Numbered from the stretch's first letter, positions 23,884 through 32,314 are shown. The stretch: 64,000 nt of DNA from Acidobacteriota bacterium (GCA_017307505.1 JAFKEE010000016.1:372001-436000); one strand, 5' to 3'. Made by a program: numbers and translations. Notes: generated by a model not told the origin, from the letters alone.

Positions 23884-24224
23884 TGGTTTCCTCCTGGGGC
23901 GGAGAGGAAGCGGGCCATGATGGAGGTGGTGGTCTCCCAGTGCAGTTGTTCGGTGCGGAGTTCCCGGCGGCCCTCCTCCGTGAGGTGGTAGAAACGGGCT
24001 TTGCGGTTGTTCTCCGAGATGCCCCAGTCGGAAGCAATGGAGCCCTCCTGTTCCAGTTTGAGCAGGACGGGGTAGAGGGTGCCGTGATTGACGGAGAGGA
24101 GATCCTCGCTGATCTGCTCAATGCGCCGGGCGATGCCGTAGCCGTGCTGCGGTCCCATCATGTCCAGTGTTTTCATAACCATGAGGGCGAGGGTGCCTTG
24201 CCAGACGTCGTTCTTGTCTTTCAT
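23880..24224 (-). CDS. PadR family transcriptional regulator
   Basis: 114 residues from the ATG at 24224, chosen because GGAG lies 6-9 bases upstream and the family N-terminus (KDKNDVWQGTLALMVMKTL) begins there; the open frame continues further upstream but would run into an inverted repeat. Winged-helix motifs are GPQHGYGIARRIEQ, HGTLYPVLLKLEQEG and RKARFYHLTEEGRREL. It belongs to the PadR group found next to ADOP permeases, and it is translationally coupled to the following one. The perfect inverted repeat at 24243-24275 is its likely operator. Confidence 0.9.
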   Translation of the reverse strand: MKDKNDVWQGTLALMVMKTLDMMGPQHGYGIARRIEQISEDLLSVNHGTLYPVLLKLEQEGSIASDWGISENNRKARFYHLTEEGRRELRTEQLHWETTTSIMARFLSAPGGNQ

Positions 24225-24242
24225 CCGTATCTCCGCTGGGAA

Positions 24243-24275
24243 TCCCACAAGAAGAATACGGAGGTTCTTGTGGGA
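24243..24275. promoter_or_regulatory. Likely PadR operator (perfect inverted repeat)
   Basis: TCCCACAAGAA (24243-24253) and TTCTTGTGGGA (24265-24275) are exact reverse complements with 11 bases between them. The centres are 22 bases apart, about two helical turns. The repeat starts 19 bases upstream of the padR start codon, where the promoter should be. Confidence 0.65.
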
Positions 24276-24296
24276 AAGCAATAGGAGAGTGAGGAC

Positions 24297-24324
24297 GGGG
24301 AGTTAATTTTTAGAGATACTCCCC
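24297..24324. repeat. Second inverted repeat in the padR-recA interval
   Basis: GGGGAGT (24297-24303) and ACTCCCC (24318-24324) are exact reverse complements with 14 A+T-rich bases between. It could be an operator for either divergent gene. Confidence 0.45.
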
Positions 24325-24334
24325 ATGGGCAATT

Positions 24335-24398
24335 CACTAGTTACACTAGGAAGCGCGCTTCTTGACAAGCGCTGCTATACTGTAAGAGTTTTCACTAG
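24335..24398. repeat. Three CACTAG copies upstream of recA
   Basis: CACTAG occurs at 24335-24340, 24344-24349 and 24393-24398. The outer copies share the longer context TTCACTAGTYAC. They flank the expected recA promoter zone and could be LexA or other regulator sites; no E. coli- or Bacillus-type SOS box was seen. Confidence 0.4.
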
Positions 24399-24424
24399 TC
24401 ACCAAAGGAGGCCCCCGGAAGGCC

Positions 24425-25510
24425 ATGGCTCTCGAAGAGAAAGAAAAACAGCGGCTGCTGAGTGTCACGCTTGGCAATATTGAAAAGCAATTCGGCAAGG
24501 GCACCATCCAGCGGCTGGGCTCGCACGAAGCCATCGTTCCCGTCGGCGTCATTTCTTCCGGGTCGGTCTCCGTGGATTACGCGCTGGGCGTAGGTGGATT
24601 CCCGAAGGGGCGCATCATCGAGGTCTACGGGCCGGAATCGTCCGGTAAGACCACTCTGGCGCTGCAGGCGGTCGCCCAGGCGCAGAAGGCGGGCGGCATG
24701 GCGGCGTTTGTCGACGTCGAGCACGCGCTGGACCCGATCTACGCGCGCAAACTCGGCGTGGATGTGGACAACCTGCTGGTATCGCAGCCGGATTATGCGG
24801 AACAGGCGCTGGAGATCACCTCAGCGCTGATCAACTCGAATGCGATTGACATCATCATCGTGGACTCGGTGGCGGCCCTGGTGCCGAAGGCCGAACTCGA
24901 TGGGGAGATGGGCGACTCTTTCATGGGCGTGCAGGCGCGGCTGATGTCGCAGGCCATGCGCAAACTGACGGGCAACGTCTCCAAGTCCAACACCTGCCTC
25001 ATCTTCATCAACCAGATCCGTGAAAAGATCGGCGTCATGTTCGGCAATCCGGAAACGACCACCGGTGGCCGTGCGCTGAAGTTTTACTCCAGCGTACGCA
25101 TTGACATCCGCCGCATTGCCGCGATCAAAGATGGTGAGAATGTGGTTGGGAACCGCACCAAGGTCAAAGTGGTGAAGAATAAGCTGGCTCCGCCATTCCG
25201 CGAGGCCGAGTTCGACATCATGTACGGTGAGGGCATCAGCCTGATTGGCGACCTGATCGACATCGGCGTTGAGCACAACATCGTCGAGAAGAGCGGGTCA
25301 TGGTACAGCTTCTCGGGCGAACGGATCGGTCAGGGGCGTGAGAACGCGAAGCAGTTCCTGCGCGACCATCCGGAAACGATGCTGAAACTGGACCAGATGG
25401 TGCGTGAGATTCTCGGGCTGGCGAAGCTGCCGGACGCCGTGGAACCGACCGTGACACCGGAGCCTGCAGCCGCGTCTGGCGGCAAGTCCGGCCGCGGATC
25501 CAAGAGCTAA
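24425..25510 (+). CDS. recA: Recombinase RecA
   Basis: Strand exchange and SOS co-protease, 361 residues. Walker [11 protein letters not shown] (69-78), Walker [16 protein letters not shown], loop L1/L2 region [20 protein letters not shown] (20 residues) and [20 protein letters not shown] (20 residues) are all present. The C-terminal tail ends in a short Ser/Gly/Lys-rich extension instead of the usual acidic tail. A ribosome site AAAGGAGG lies at 24404-24411, 13 bases before the ATG. It diverges from padR across about 200 bases that hold several repeats. An 18-base inverted repeat follows the stop. Confidence 0.97.
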   Translation: MALEEKEKQRLLSVTLGNIEKQFGKGTIQRLGSHEAIVPVGVISSGSVSVDYALGVGGFPKGRIIEVYGPESSGKTTLALQAVAQAQKAGGMAAFVDVEHALDPIYARKLGVDVDNLLVSQPDYAEQALEITSALINSNAIDIIIVDSVAALVPKAELDGEMGDSFMGVQARLMSQAMRKLTGNVSKSNTCLIFINQIREKIGVMFGNPETTTGGRALKFYSSVRIDIRRIAAIKDGENVVGNRTKVKVVKNKLAPPFREAEFDIMYGEGISLIGDLIDIGVEHNIVEKSGSWYSFSGERIGQGRENAKQFLRDHPETMLKLDQMVREILGLAKLPDAVEPTVTPEPAAASGGKSGRGSKS

Positions 25511-25529
25511 TTCAACGGGGTAGAACCCA

Positions 25530-25591
25530 AAAACAACAGCTGTCGTTTTAGCGCACGGACGGAAAAGCGCCTGAACGACAGCTGTTGTTTT
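25530..25591. repeat. Inverted repeat of two near-palindromes after recA
   Basis: 18-base arms at 25530-25547 and 25574-25591 are exact reverse complements. Each arm is itself almost palindromic around ACAGCTGT, so the arms also read as a near direct repeat. The right arm ends in TTGTTTT, so it can act as a recA terminator; the left arm would serve the convergent 25644-26078 gene less well. Confidence 0.75.
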
Positions 25592-25643
25592 AGTGCCTGA
25601 AGTGGAGCCGGGTGACGAGCGCAGGCCCGTCGTCCGGTGGAAC

Positions 25644-26078
25644 TTAGGGATTTGTGACGTCGGTCGTGATCGAACGTTCGCGTACATTCATGTAGACTTT
25701 TTCCCAGGCGCGGTGGGCAGGGTGGTCCGCGTAGGATTGGAAGGCGGCTTCGTTCTCGAACTCGATGACGAAGGCGTCCGTAACCGGCCGGAGCTTAATG
25801 CTGCCGTCGGCCTGCTTGTAGGGGTAGTTCCCCTGTACGCTGGTGCCCTTCAGCCAGACATTGCGGATGCCGGGGATTTCCGCGGCCATGCGTTCGATGC
25901 CATCGAGTACTTCTTTTTTCTGCTCATCCGTGGTGCCGTCCTTATAGAGCAGCGTGACGATGTGCAGAACCGATTTGGGTTTGTTGTACTTGTTGGCGGC
26001 CACTCCGATTGCGGCGCCGAGGAGCACCACGAAAAGCGTGGCGCTGATCATTTTCTTCCAGTCACTCGACAATTGCAT
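25644..26078 (-). CDS. Membrane-anchored Dabb (stress-responsive alpha/beta barrel) protein
   Basis: 144 residues. One N-terminal membrane helix (about 8-28) anchors a ferredoxin-like Dabb domain: VLHIVTLLYKDGTTDEQKKEVL at the start, then DAFVIEFENEAAFQSYADHPAHRAW, which is the typical core of the family (second quoted in part). The ligand and role are unknown. The N-terminal end overlaps the stop of the 26062-26460 gene by 17 bases, and both belong to a leftward group with a transaldolase-like gene. Confidence 0.8.
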   Translation of the reverse strand: MQLSSDWKKMISATLFVVLLGAAIGVAANKYNKPKSVLHIVTLLYKDGTTDEQKKEVLDGIERMAAEIPGIRNVWLKGTSVQGNYPYKQADGSIKLRPVTDAFVIEFENEAAFQSYADHPAHRAWEKVYMNVRERSITTDVTNP

Positions 26079-26460
26079 CCTGACTTTCCCTTTTGACAGT
26101 GAGTCCTGACCAATCTTCGCAGATTACGATCGAGTTGGCAGGGTTTCTCGGATCATACTTCACCCCGACGGGACCAATCAACCGATCGGGGAAGAGAGGA
26201 AGAAGCGTCCGGATGGCTGAAACGTCCTGCGAGGCGAAATACATGACGCCTCGCAGTTCGTATTGATAGTGGATGAGATCCTCGCCGGCCTCCGTGATCA
26301 CACCTTCAATGGTGCGGCGGCTGCGGTTCACAAAGACGCGTCGACGGCGCTCCTTTTCCGCTGGCGTGAGCCGCCGCTGAAAGATGATATAGACGGCCAG
26401 GCCGATGAGGACAGCCGTCGCAACGAGTCCGATCAAATAGCGAGGATCTCGAATAGGCAC
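26062..26460 (-). CDS. Membrane-anchored protein of unknown function (DUF3592-like)
   Basis: 132 residues. One N-terminal membrane helix (8-28) is followed by a basic stretch (LTPAEKERRRRVFVNRSRR) and a small beta-rich domain. The pattern TIEGVITEAGE, then a Tyr-rich strand, then GPVGVKYDPRNPANSIV resembles DUF3592-type domains (GxV..V.YDPxNP). The function is unknown. Three bases separate it from the transaldolase-like gene upstream, and it overlaps the Dabb gene downstream, so all three are probably one transcript. Confidence 0.65.
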   Translation of the reverse strand: MPIRDPRYLIGLVATAVLIGLAVYIIFQRRLTPAEKERRRRVFVNRSRRTIEGVITEAGEDLIHYQYELRGVMYFASQDVSAIRTLLPLFPDRLIGPVGVKYDPRNPANSIVICEDWSGLTVKRESQDAIVE

Positions 26461-26463
26461 TCT

Positions 26464-27126
26464 TTATCTTCCGGCCGGCGCCTCCTGGAAAGCTTTGGCG
26501 TAGTCTTTGAGGAACTGATCCAGGCCCTTGTCGGTGAGCGGGTGATTGAACATCTGATCCAGTACCTTGAAGGGCATGGTTCCGATGTGTGCACCGGCTT
26601 CGGCGGCCTGCACAACGTGCAGGGGCGAACGAAGCGAGGCAGCGAGCACCTGCGTTTTGTAGCCGTAGTTGGCGTAGATCTTGCAGATGTCGCGGATGAG
26701 GGTCATGCCTTCCAGTCCGATGTCGTCCAGACGCCCGACGAAGGGGCTGACGCACCATGCTCCGGCTTTGGCGGCCAGGATGGCCTGGCTGGGCGTAAAG
26801 CAGAGAGTCACATTGACGCGGATGCCTTCTTTCGAAAGCGTGGAACAGGCTTGAATGCCTGCTCTGGTCAAGGGGCACTTAACGACGACGTTTTTGTGCA
26901 GCTTGGAGGCTTCACGGCCTTCGCGCAGCATACCATCGACGTCAGTGGAGATGACCTCCGCGCTGACGGGACCATCGACAATCTCACAGATCCTGCGAAT
27001 CTGTTCCTGTAAGGGAATGCCTTCTTTCGCGATGAGAGTCGGATTGGTAGTGACGCCGTCGACGACGCCCCAGGCCGCACCTTTTTTCAACTCATCGAGA
27101 TTAGCTGTGTCCAGAAAAAACTTCAT
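26464..27126 (-). CDS. fsa: Transaldolase / fructose-6-phosphate aldolase-like protein
   Basis: 220 residues, the short TalC/FSA subfamily. The N-terminal MKFFLDTANLDEL and VTTNPTLIAKEG match exactly the family pattern, and the Schiff-base lysine is Lys83 in VVVKCPLTRAG. FVGRLDDIG and QVLAASLRSPLHV are later conserved blocks. It may act as transaldolase in the pentose phosphate pathway or as F6P aldolase; sequence alone does not separate these, so the symbol is tentative. Confidence 0.88.
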   Translation of the reverse strand: MKFFLDTANLDELKKGAAWGVVDGVTTNPTLIAKEGIPLQEQIRRICEIVDGPVSAEVISTDVDGMLREGREASKLHKNVVVKCPLTRAGIQACSTLSKEGIRVNVTLCFTPSQAILAAKAGAWCVSPFVGRLDDIGLEGMTLIRDICKIYANYGYKTQVLAASLRSPLHVVQAAEAGAHIGTMPFKVLDQMFNHPLTDKGLDQFLKDYAKAFQEAPAGR

Positions 27127-27159
27127 ACCGGCCCCTCCTGTCTGAAGTCTTGCAACTGC

Positions 27160-27930
27160 TTACTCCGCCACGATGGAACTTTCGAGGATCCCAAGTCCAG
27201 GAACTTCCACTTGGATCACATCACCCGGTTGAACCGGGCCGACGCCGGGCGGGGTGCCAGTGGCGATGAGATCACCCGGCTCGAGCGTCATGAACTCCGT
27301 TACGAACTGTAGAATAGCACCCACGCTGAAGATCATATCTGTGACGGGAGCGTCCTGGCGGACCTCTCCGTTCACCCGAGTTGTAACACGAAGTGTTTGG
27401 AAATCAATCTCTTCGCGAGGAACCCAGCACGGCCCAACAGGACAAAAGGTATCGAATCCTTTGCCTCTCGTCCACTGGCCATCCTTCTTCTGAAGATCAC
27501 GGGCCGTCATGTCATTGACGATGGTGTAGCCGGCGATATAGGAGTCGGCTTCCTCCTGTTTGATGCGACGGGCGCGCCTTCCGATGATGATTCCGACTTC
27601 GCCCTCAAATGAAACCAGCTGAGAAATCTTCGGATAGACCACTTCGCCCCGGTGGCCATTCAGCGAAGACGGCGGCTTCATGAAGATGAGGGGTTCCGTG
27701 GGGACAGCATTTCCCAGTTCCTTGGCGTGTTCCGCATAATTACGGCCGACGCAGACGATCTTGGAGGGCGAGACGGCAGGCAGAAGCCGGGCCTGGGCGA
27801 GGGGGAGAGTGCGACCCTCGGGGAGGACGATCAGATCGTCCTGAAGGATTCCGCGAAGGACGCCGGGGTGCGAGTCCGGTGCGCTCATGGGCACGGCGGG
27901 CTCGCGGGCAATACGAACGTAGCGCGTCAT
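27160..27930 (-). CDS. Fumarylacetoacetate hydrolase family protein
   Basis: 256 residues. It has an N-terminal cap segment, then the FAH fold: SKIVCVGRNYAEHAKELG, LVSFEGEVGIIIGRRARRI with the metal-binding Glu pair, YTIVNDMTARDLQKKDGQW with the metal Asp, and the end motif DLIATGTPPGVGPVQPGD. Substrates of this family include 2-hydroxyhepta-dienedioate, acylpyruvates and oxaloacetate; the exact one is not determinable. It is probably in one leftward unit with the transaldolase-like gene, 33 bases away. Confidence 0.88.
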   Translation of the reverse strand: MTRYVRIAREPAVPMSAPDSHPGVLRGILQDDLIVLPEGRTLPLAQARLLPAVSPSKIVCVGRNYAEHAKELGNAVPTEPLIFMKPPSSLNGHRGEVVYPKISQLVSFEGEVGIIIGRRARRIKQEEADSYIAGYTIVNDMTARDLQKKDGQWTRGKGFDTFCPVGPCWVPREEIDFQTLRVTTRVNGEVRQDAPVTDMIFSVGAILQFVTEFMTLEPGDLIATGTPPGVGPVQPGDVIQVEVPGLGILESSIVAE

Positions 27931-27979
27931 TAAAGACTATGTTGCGACATTCGGGGCGGGTTCGTCACCCCGGTTCAGA

Positions 27980-28975
27980 TCAGGGAACAGCGATTTCGAC
28001 GGCGGCGCAGGGGTCGCTGGTGTTGCCGAGTTCGTCGACGGCGGCGACAGCGTAGCGGTACTTCTTCCCGCTCTCCACCTTGCTGTCGTTGAAGTTAGGA
28101 CTGGTGCCGAGGTCGGCGAACTTCACGAGCGCCGCGCCTCCTTCGGCCCTGAAGATGATGTACGACTTAAGGTCCGTTTCCTGATTGCGGTCCCAGTTGA
28201 GATCGACCGATTTGATGCCGGCAACCGCGGTGAGGCCGGTTGGCACGGCGGGCGCGAACTTGTCCTCATACTTCAGGGCTACGGTGGGCGAGACTTCACT
28301 CTCCGCATCTTCCTTCTCGTTGATCTTGAGAACTTGCTGGAGCGTATAGCTGTAAGTCTTGCCGAACTCGGTGTTCGAGTCGAGCCACGAGGGACCGCCT
28401 GCGTCGCCGATGACGGTGGGCTCCTTTTCGCCTTCCGCCAGCCGCCAGACTCGCCATTCGGTGCCGGGCGAAGAGTGCTCGTCTTTCCATTCGAGATAGA
28501 CGCCTTTGCCAGTGCCGATCACAGTGAGCCCGGACGGAACAGAGAGGGCGGGGACGATGCGCAGGGTGACGAGGTTCGACCAGCCGGATGAGCGGCCTTT
28601 GGGTCCGGTGGTGCGGACGGCAAAGATGATCTCCTTGCCGGCAAAGCCGTTGATGGGGATGGTGAGCTCGTGTGGAGTAATGGAGAGGTCGGTGACCGGA
28701 ATTTTGCGGGCCGAATCCGCCCAGCGATTCACCTCGAAACCGCCCTGGATGTTTTCCCCCGCGCGCAGGTCGATGGCGGTGAACGATTTCAGCAGAATGT
28801 CCTCAGTCGTCTTCGGGTTGGGGGTGAAGGCGAGGACGATGTTGGAGCCGCGCTGGATGCCGCGTAAGTCCTGCACTGGCAAGGGAATGTCCAGGGCAGG
28901 CGGCTTGGGGTCACCAACATAGCCGCAGCCGGAGAGGGCGAGCGTCAGGACTGCAAGGGCGGCGAACGGGCGCAT
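27980..28975 (-). CDS. Lipoprotein with fibronectin type III-like domains
   Basis: 331 residues. The lipobox LTLALSGC (Cys17) shows a lipoprotein, probably in the outer membrane. The mature chain has three Ig/FN3-like units of about 90-100 residues; the last two contain the typical VPSGLTVIGTGKGVYLEW and VPTGLTAVAGIKSVDLNWD starts with W/Y-rich ends such as YRYAVAAVDELGN. Its ATG overlaps the hslU stop by one base (TAATG), so it is the third gene of hslV-hslU. A role in envelope proteostasis is possible but not shown. Confidence 0.8.
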   Translation of the reverse strand: MRPFAALAVLTLALSGCGYVGDPKPPALDIPLPVQDLRGIQRGSNIVLAFTPNPKTTEDILLKSFTAIDLRAGENIQGGFEVNRWADSARKIPVTDLSITPHELTIPINGFAGKEIIFAVRTTGPKGRSSGWSNLVTLRIVPALSVPSGLTVIGTGKGVYLEWKDEHSSPGTEWRVWRLAEGEKEPTVIGDAGGPSWLDSNTEFGKTYSYTLQQVLKINEKEDAESEVSPTVALKYEDKFAPAVPTGLTAVAGIKSVDLNWDRNQETDLKSYIIFRAEGGAALVKFADLGTSPNFNDSKVESGKKYRYAVAAVDELGNTSDPCAAVEIAVP

Positions 28976-30333
28976 TACAGAATGTACCGGCTGAGGTCCT
29001 GGTCGGCGACAATGTCGGCCAGTTGGCGTCGCACGAAGGCCGCGTCCACCTTGACCTTCTTCTTCTTCAGATCGGGGCCTTCAAAGCTGATCTCCTCGAG
29101 CAGTTTCTCGAGGATCGTGTGAAGGCGGCGGGCACCGATGTTCTCGCTGGACTCGTTCACCTGCGTGGCGAAGCCGGCAATCGCGCGAATGGCATCCTCG
29201 CCAAATTCCAGCTGAATTCCCTCGGTCTCGAGCAGGGCGGTGTACTGCTTGATGAGGGCGTTCTTCGGCTCGGTGAGGATGCGTACGAAATCGTCCTCGT
29301 TGAGCGACTTCAGCTCGACCCGGATGGGAAAACGGCCCTGGAGTTCCGGGATCATGTCGGCCGGCTTGGAGACGTGGAAAGCACCGGCGGCGATGAACAG
29401 AATGTGATCGGTACGAACAAAACCGTAGCGGGTGTTGACCGTGGTTCCTTCCACGATCGGAAGGATGTCGCGCTGGACGCCTTCGCGGGAGACATCGGGG
29501 CCGTGGCCCCCTTCGCGGCCAGCGATCTTGTCGATCTCGTCAAGGAAGAGGATTCCATTGCGTTCCACGCGTTCGATGGCGGTGCGCGTGACCTGATCCA
29601 TATCGACCAGGCGGCCCTCTTCCTCCTGGGTGAGGTATTCGAAAGCTTCGGCGACACGCAGCTTGCGCTTGGTGGTACGGCCGCCGAACAACTGGGGCAG
29701 GAACTCGCGCAGGTTCATGTCCATGTCTTCATTGCCCGTATTGGAGAAGACTTCGAAGGACGGTCCGCGATCTTTGACGTCGATCTCGACAATCTTCTCG
29801 TCGAGCCGCCCGGCGCGGAGCTTCTCGCGCATCTTTTCGCGGGTCTTTTCGGCGGTCTCGCTGGGCTCGGGCGTGGGCGGCAGCAGGATGTCGAGCAGGC
29901 GCTCCTCGGCGGCTTCTTCGGCGCGGTCGGCTACTTCTTCGAGCTTTTCTTCCCGGACCATGTCGATGGCGACCTCGACGAGGTCACGGATCATGGATTC
30001 GACATCGCGGCCGACATAGCCGACCTCGGTGAACTTGCTGGCTTCCACTTTGAGGAAGGGCGAGTTGGAGAGCTTGGCGAGGCGCCGGGCAAGTTCGGTT
30101 TTGCCAACGCCGGTGGTGCCGATCATGAGGATGTTCTTCGGCATCACCTCTTCGGCCATCTCCGGATCGAGTTTCTGGCGGCGGATGCGATTGCGCAGAG
30201 CAACGGCGATGGCGCGTTTGGCGTCGGCCTGGCCGATGACGTACTTGTCGAGGGCGGCGACGATCTGGCGTGGAGTGAGTTCGTCGAGCAGGGGCTCGTC
30301 GCGATTGGCGTCGCCGGGGAGGTAGATGACCAT
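28975..30333 (-). CDS. hslU: HslU ATPase of the HslVU protease
   Basis: AAA+ unfoldase that feeds HslV, 452 residues. It has [24 protein letters not shown] at the start (quoted in part), Walker [10 protein letters not shown] (72-80), Walker [13 protein letters not shown], an I-domain (about 110-235) and a C-terminal sensor region. The pore motif GYVGRD is present, and the C-terminal end LSRYIL is the tail that docks in HslV. Two bases separate it from the hslV stop. Confidence 0.96.
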   Translation of the reverse strand: MVIYLPGDANRDEPLLDELTPRQIVAALDKYVIGQADAKRAIAVALRNRIRRQKLDPEMAEEVMPKNILMIGTTGVGKTELARRLAKLSNSPFLKVEASKFTEVGYVGRDVESMIRDLVEVAIDMVREEKLEEVADRAEEAAEERLLDILLPPTPEPSETAEKTREKMREKLRAGRLDEKIVEIDVKDRGPSFEVFSNTGNEDMDMNLREFLPQLFGGRTTKRKLRVAEAFEYLTQEEEGRLVDMDQVTRTAIERVERNGILFLDEIDKIAGREGGHGPDVSREGVQRDILPIVEGTTVNTRYGFVRTDHILFIAAGAFHVSKPADMIPELQGRFPIRVELKSLNEDDFVRILTEPKNALIKQYTALLETEGIQLEFGEDAIRAIAGFATQVNESSENIGARRLHTILEKLLEEISFEGPDLKKKKVKVDAAFVRRQLADIVADQDLSRYIL

Positions 30334-30335
30334 GC

Positions 30336-30875
30336 CTAGCCGAGCTCCTGGTAGCTGATGTTGCTGTTTGTGTAAATACAGGTGTCGGCAGCGATGGTCA
30401 TGGCCTTCTCAACGATTTCCCGCGCGGACAGTTTCGTGTTTTCGAGCAGGGCGCGGGCAGCAGCCTGGGCGAAGGGCCCTCCGCTGCCGATGGCCATGCA
30501 GTCGCTGTCGGGCTCGATGACATCGCCGTTGCCGCTGAGGATGTAGATATTGGTGGCGTCGGCTACCAGGAGAAGAGCTTCCAGGTGACGCAGCATCTTG
30601 TCGGTCCGCCAGTCCTTGGCGAGTTCGACGGCGCTGCGCGGCAGATTGCCGTTGTGTTGTTCGAGTTTGGCTTCGAAGCGGGCGAAGAGAGAGAAGGCGT
30701 CGGCGGTGGATCCGGCGAATCCAGCCACGATCTTATCCTTGTGCAGACGGCGGAGTTTATTGGCTTTCGCCTTCAATACCTCGCTGCCCAGGGTCACCTG
30801 TCCGTCTCCGGCCATCACGACCTTGCCGTTGCGGCGGACCACCAGAATGGTGGTCCCGTGGATGCTATTCGTCAT
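30336..30875 (-). CDS. hslV: HslV peptidase of the HslVU protease
   Basis: Threonine peptidase, 179 residues. The short propeptide (MTNSIHG) is followed by the [20 protein letters not shown] start (20 residues), so the catalytic Thr would be residue 8. [20 protein letters not shown] and the [17 protein letters not shown] block are conserved. It is the first gene of hslV-hslU-lipoprotein and diverges from the ProC-like gene. Confidence 0.96.
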   Translation of the reverse strand: MTNSIHGTTILVVRRNGKVVMAGDGQVTLGSEVLKAKANKLRRLHKDKIVAGFAGSTADAFSLFARFEAKLEQHNGNLPRSAVELAKDWRTDKMLRHLEALLLVADATNIYILSGNGDVIEPDSDCMAIGSGGPFAQAAARALLENTKLSAREIVEKAMTIAADTCIYTNSNISYQELG

Positions 30876-30927
30876 CAGGTCTCAACCATCTCCAGTGTAG
30901 CGCGGAGGGTTGTATACTTCTGTTCGC

Positions 30928-31734
30928 ATGGCTATCGGGTTCATAGGCACGGGGAAGATGGGCGCAATGCTGGTTCGCGCACTGTTGCGAGCCGAGCGTC
31001 CGGTAGACGAAGAGATCTGGGCGAGCAACCGGTCTCAGGAGAAGCTGGAAGAACTTCAGTTGCACTATCCGCGGCTGCGTGCGGGCACCAATGCGGAGCT
31101 GGCCCGGGAGTGCGAAACGCTCTTCCTCTGCGTGAGGCCCGGCGACACGGCGCAGGTGCTGGAGGAAGTGAAGCCCGCGCTGACACGGCAGCAGTTGCTG
31201 GTGAGCATCTCGAACGTGGTGGAACTCGATCGGTTGGCCGCCACCACACCTTGCAGGACAGCGAAGGTGATTCCCTCGTTCACACAGTTCGTGCACGGGG
31301 GGGTCAGTCTGCTGATTCCCGGTCCGCGAAGCACAGACAAGGATCTGGCGTATCTGCAAGACCTGCTGGAGCGGGTGAGCCGGACGGAGCAGATTGAAGA
31401 GGCCCAGAGCCGGGCGGCTACGAATGTGGTGAGCTGCGGTCCGGCGTTTCTGGCCCGGTTCTGTACGGAATGGGCGACAGCCGCCCATGAGATGCAGCCG
31501 GATATCCCGCTGGCGCAGTGGGAATCGATGGTTTGGGATACGGTTCGGGCGGCAGCGGACTTGCCGAAGGCTGGTATCTACGGGCGCGAAATGCTGGAGG
31601 AAGTCAGTACTCCGGGCGGGATGACTTACGAAGGTTTGCTGGCAATGGACGCGGTGCTGCCGGAGATGTGGCGCGAGGTGATGCGGAGGACGACGGAACG
31701 GGAGAAGGTGTTGAAGGCGGCGTTTTCGCTGTAG
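30928..31734 (+). CDS. Pyrroline-5-carboxylate reductase-like (ProC/ComER family) protein
   Basis: 268 residues from the ATG at 30928, which puts the NAD(P)-binding motif GFIGTGKMG at the N-terminus as in ProC; an in-frame TTG at 30910 would add six residues and sits directly on a GGAGGG. The C-terminal dimerisation domain has TPGGMTYEGLLAMD, the ProC-type motif (usually TSPGGTT). Glycines are less regular and VSCGPAFLARF departs from the canonical proline-enzyme sequence, so it may be a paralogue such as ComER rather than the main proline enzyme. Confidence 0.75.
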   Translation: MAIGFIGTGKMGAMLVRALLRAERPVDEEIWASNRSQEKLEELQLHYPRLRAGTNAELARECETLFLCVRPGDTAQVLEEVKPALTRQQLLVSISNVVELDRLAATTPCRTAKVIPSFTQFVHGGVSLLIPGPRSTDKDLAYLQDLLERVSRTEQIEEAQSRAATNVVSCGPAFLARFCTEWATAAHEMQPDIPLAQWESMVWDTVRAAADLPKAGIYGREMLEEVSTPGGMTYEGLLAMDAVLPEMWREVMRRTTEREKVLKAAFSL

Positions 31735-31778
31735 GACGCAGCTGACCATGAGGCGACGAGCACGCACCTGCCCCGCGC

Positions 31779-32100
31779 TTATTCCAGTGAAAAAGTCCTC
31801 CGCAGAATTGACGACAAGGTCGCTCGATCCGCCTGCGCCAGCGCGCCGATCCGGCGGGCCAATTCGCTCTTAGCCAGCACTGTGAGCTTGTGAATGCGCA
31901 TGGTGGAAGGGCTGTTGAGGCCGGCTTCGCGCCACTCTTTATGGGCACGTAATAAGGCGAGATGCGCGAACGGGAAGTGATGGGAGCAGCGACGAAGTCA
32001 TCGTTAGAGGCATCCAGAAGGACAATGGCCGCACTTTGCCGCCCGGCGTCTGGTGATAGTCAATCCGTATCAGGACGACTTCACCTGGTCGAAGTGTCAT
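31779..32100 (-). pseudogene. Frameshifted MazF/PemK-like toxin
   Basis: Reading leftward from the ATG at 32100 gives MTLRPGEVVLIRIDYHQ then GGKVRP, the start of a PemK/MazF toxin (usual pattern PGDVVLVxF...GxKVRPALVL). The frame is then lost. One base step near 32025-32028 restores IVLLDASNDDFVAAPITSRS, and a second near 31938-31940, in an AAA run, restores EWREAGLNSPSTMRIHKLTV and LARRIGALAQADRATL up to a stop at 31779. Together these make a full-length ~107-residue toxin with two one-base deletions. The start overlaps the end of the antitoxin gene by 20 bases, as in intact operons. Confidence 0.75.
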
Positions 32101-32314
32101 CGATTAGCGATTCGTAGATCCCGTCTTCGTCGGCGTAGGCGGCTTCGAACTGGCGGCGGCCGGTTTCGCGCCAAGCGGCATCATCCTGGAGCGAACCCCA
32201 GGAGATGATGACGCGAACCTGCGCTCCCGGGCGTACCTGGGCCGCTAGTTCGGGAGGAACCGCAATGTGGCCCTCAGTGATCTCGCACGTGAAATCCATG
32301 GTTTCCGGTTCCAT
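32081..32314 (-). CDS. AbrB/MazE-like antitoxin
   Basis: About 77 residues from the ATG at 32314; Met codons at 32335 and slightly downstream are alternatives. The N-terminal swapped-hairpin pattern ITEGHIAVPPELAAQVRPGA followed by QVRVII resembles AbrB/MazE-type DNA-binding domains. The C-terminal tail (WRETGRRQFEAAYADED) is the toxin-neutralising part. It remains open while its toxin is frameshifted, so it is either a relic or retains a regulatory role. Confidence 0.7.
   Translation of the reverse strand: MEPETMDFTCEITEGHIAVPPELAAQVRPGAQVRVIISWGSLQDDAAWRETGRRQFEAAYADEDGIYESLIDDTSTR

Noticed and set aside
24362-24381. TTGACA plus TATACT as a recA promoter
   Set aside because: The spacing is only 8 bases, too short for a sigma-70 pair; each may belong to another signal.
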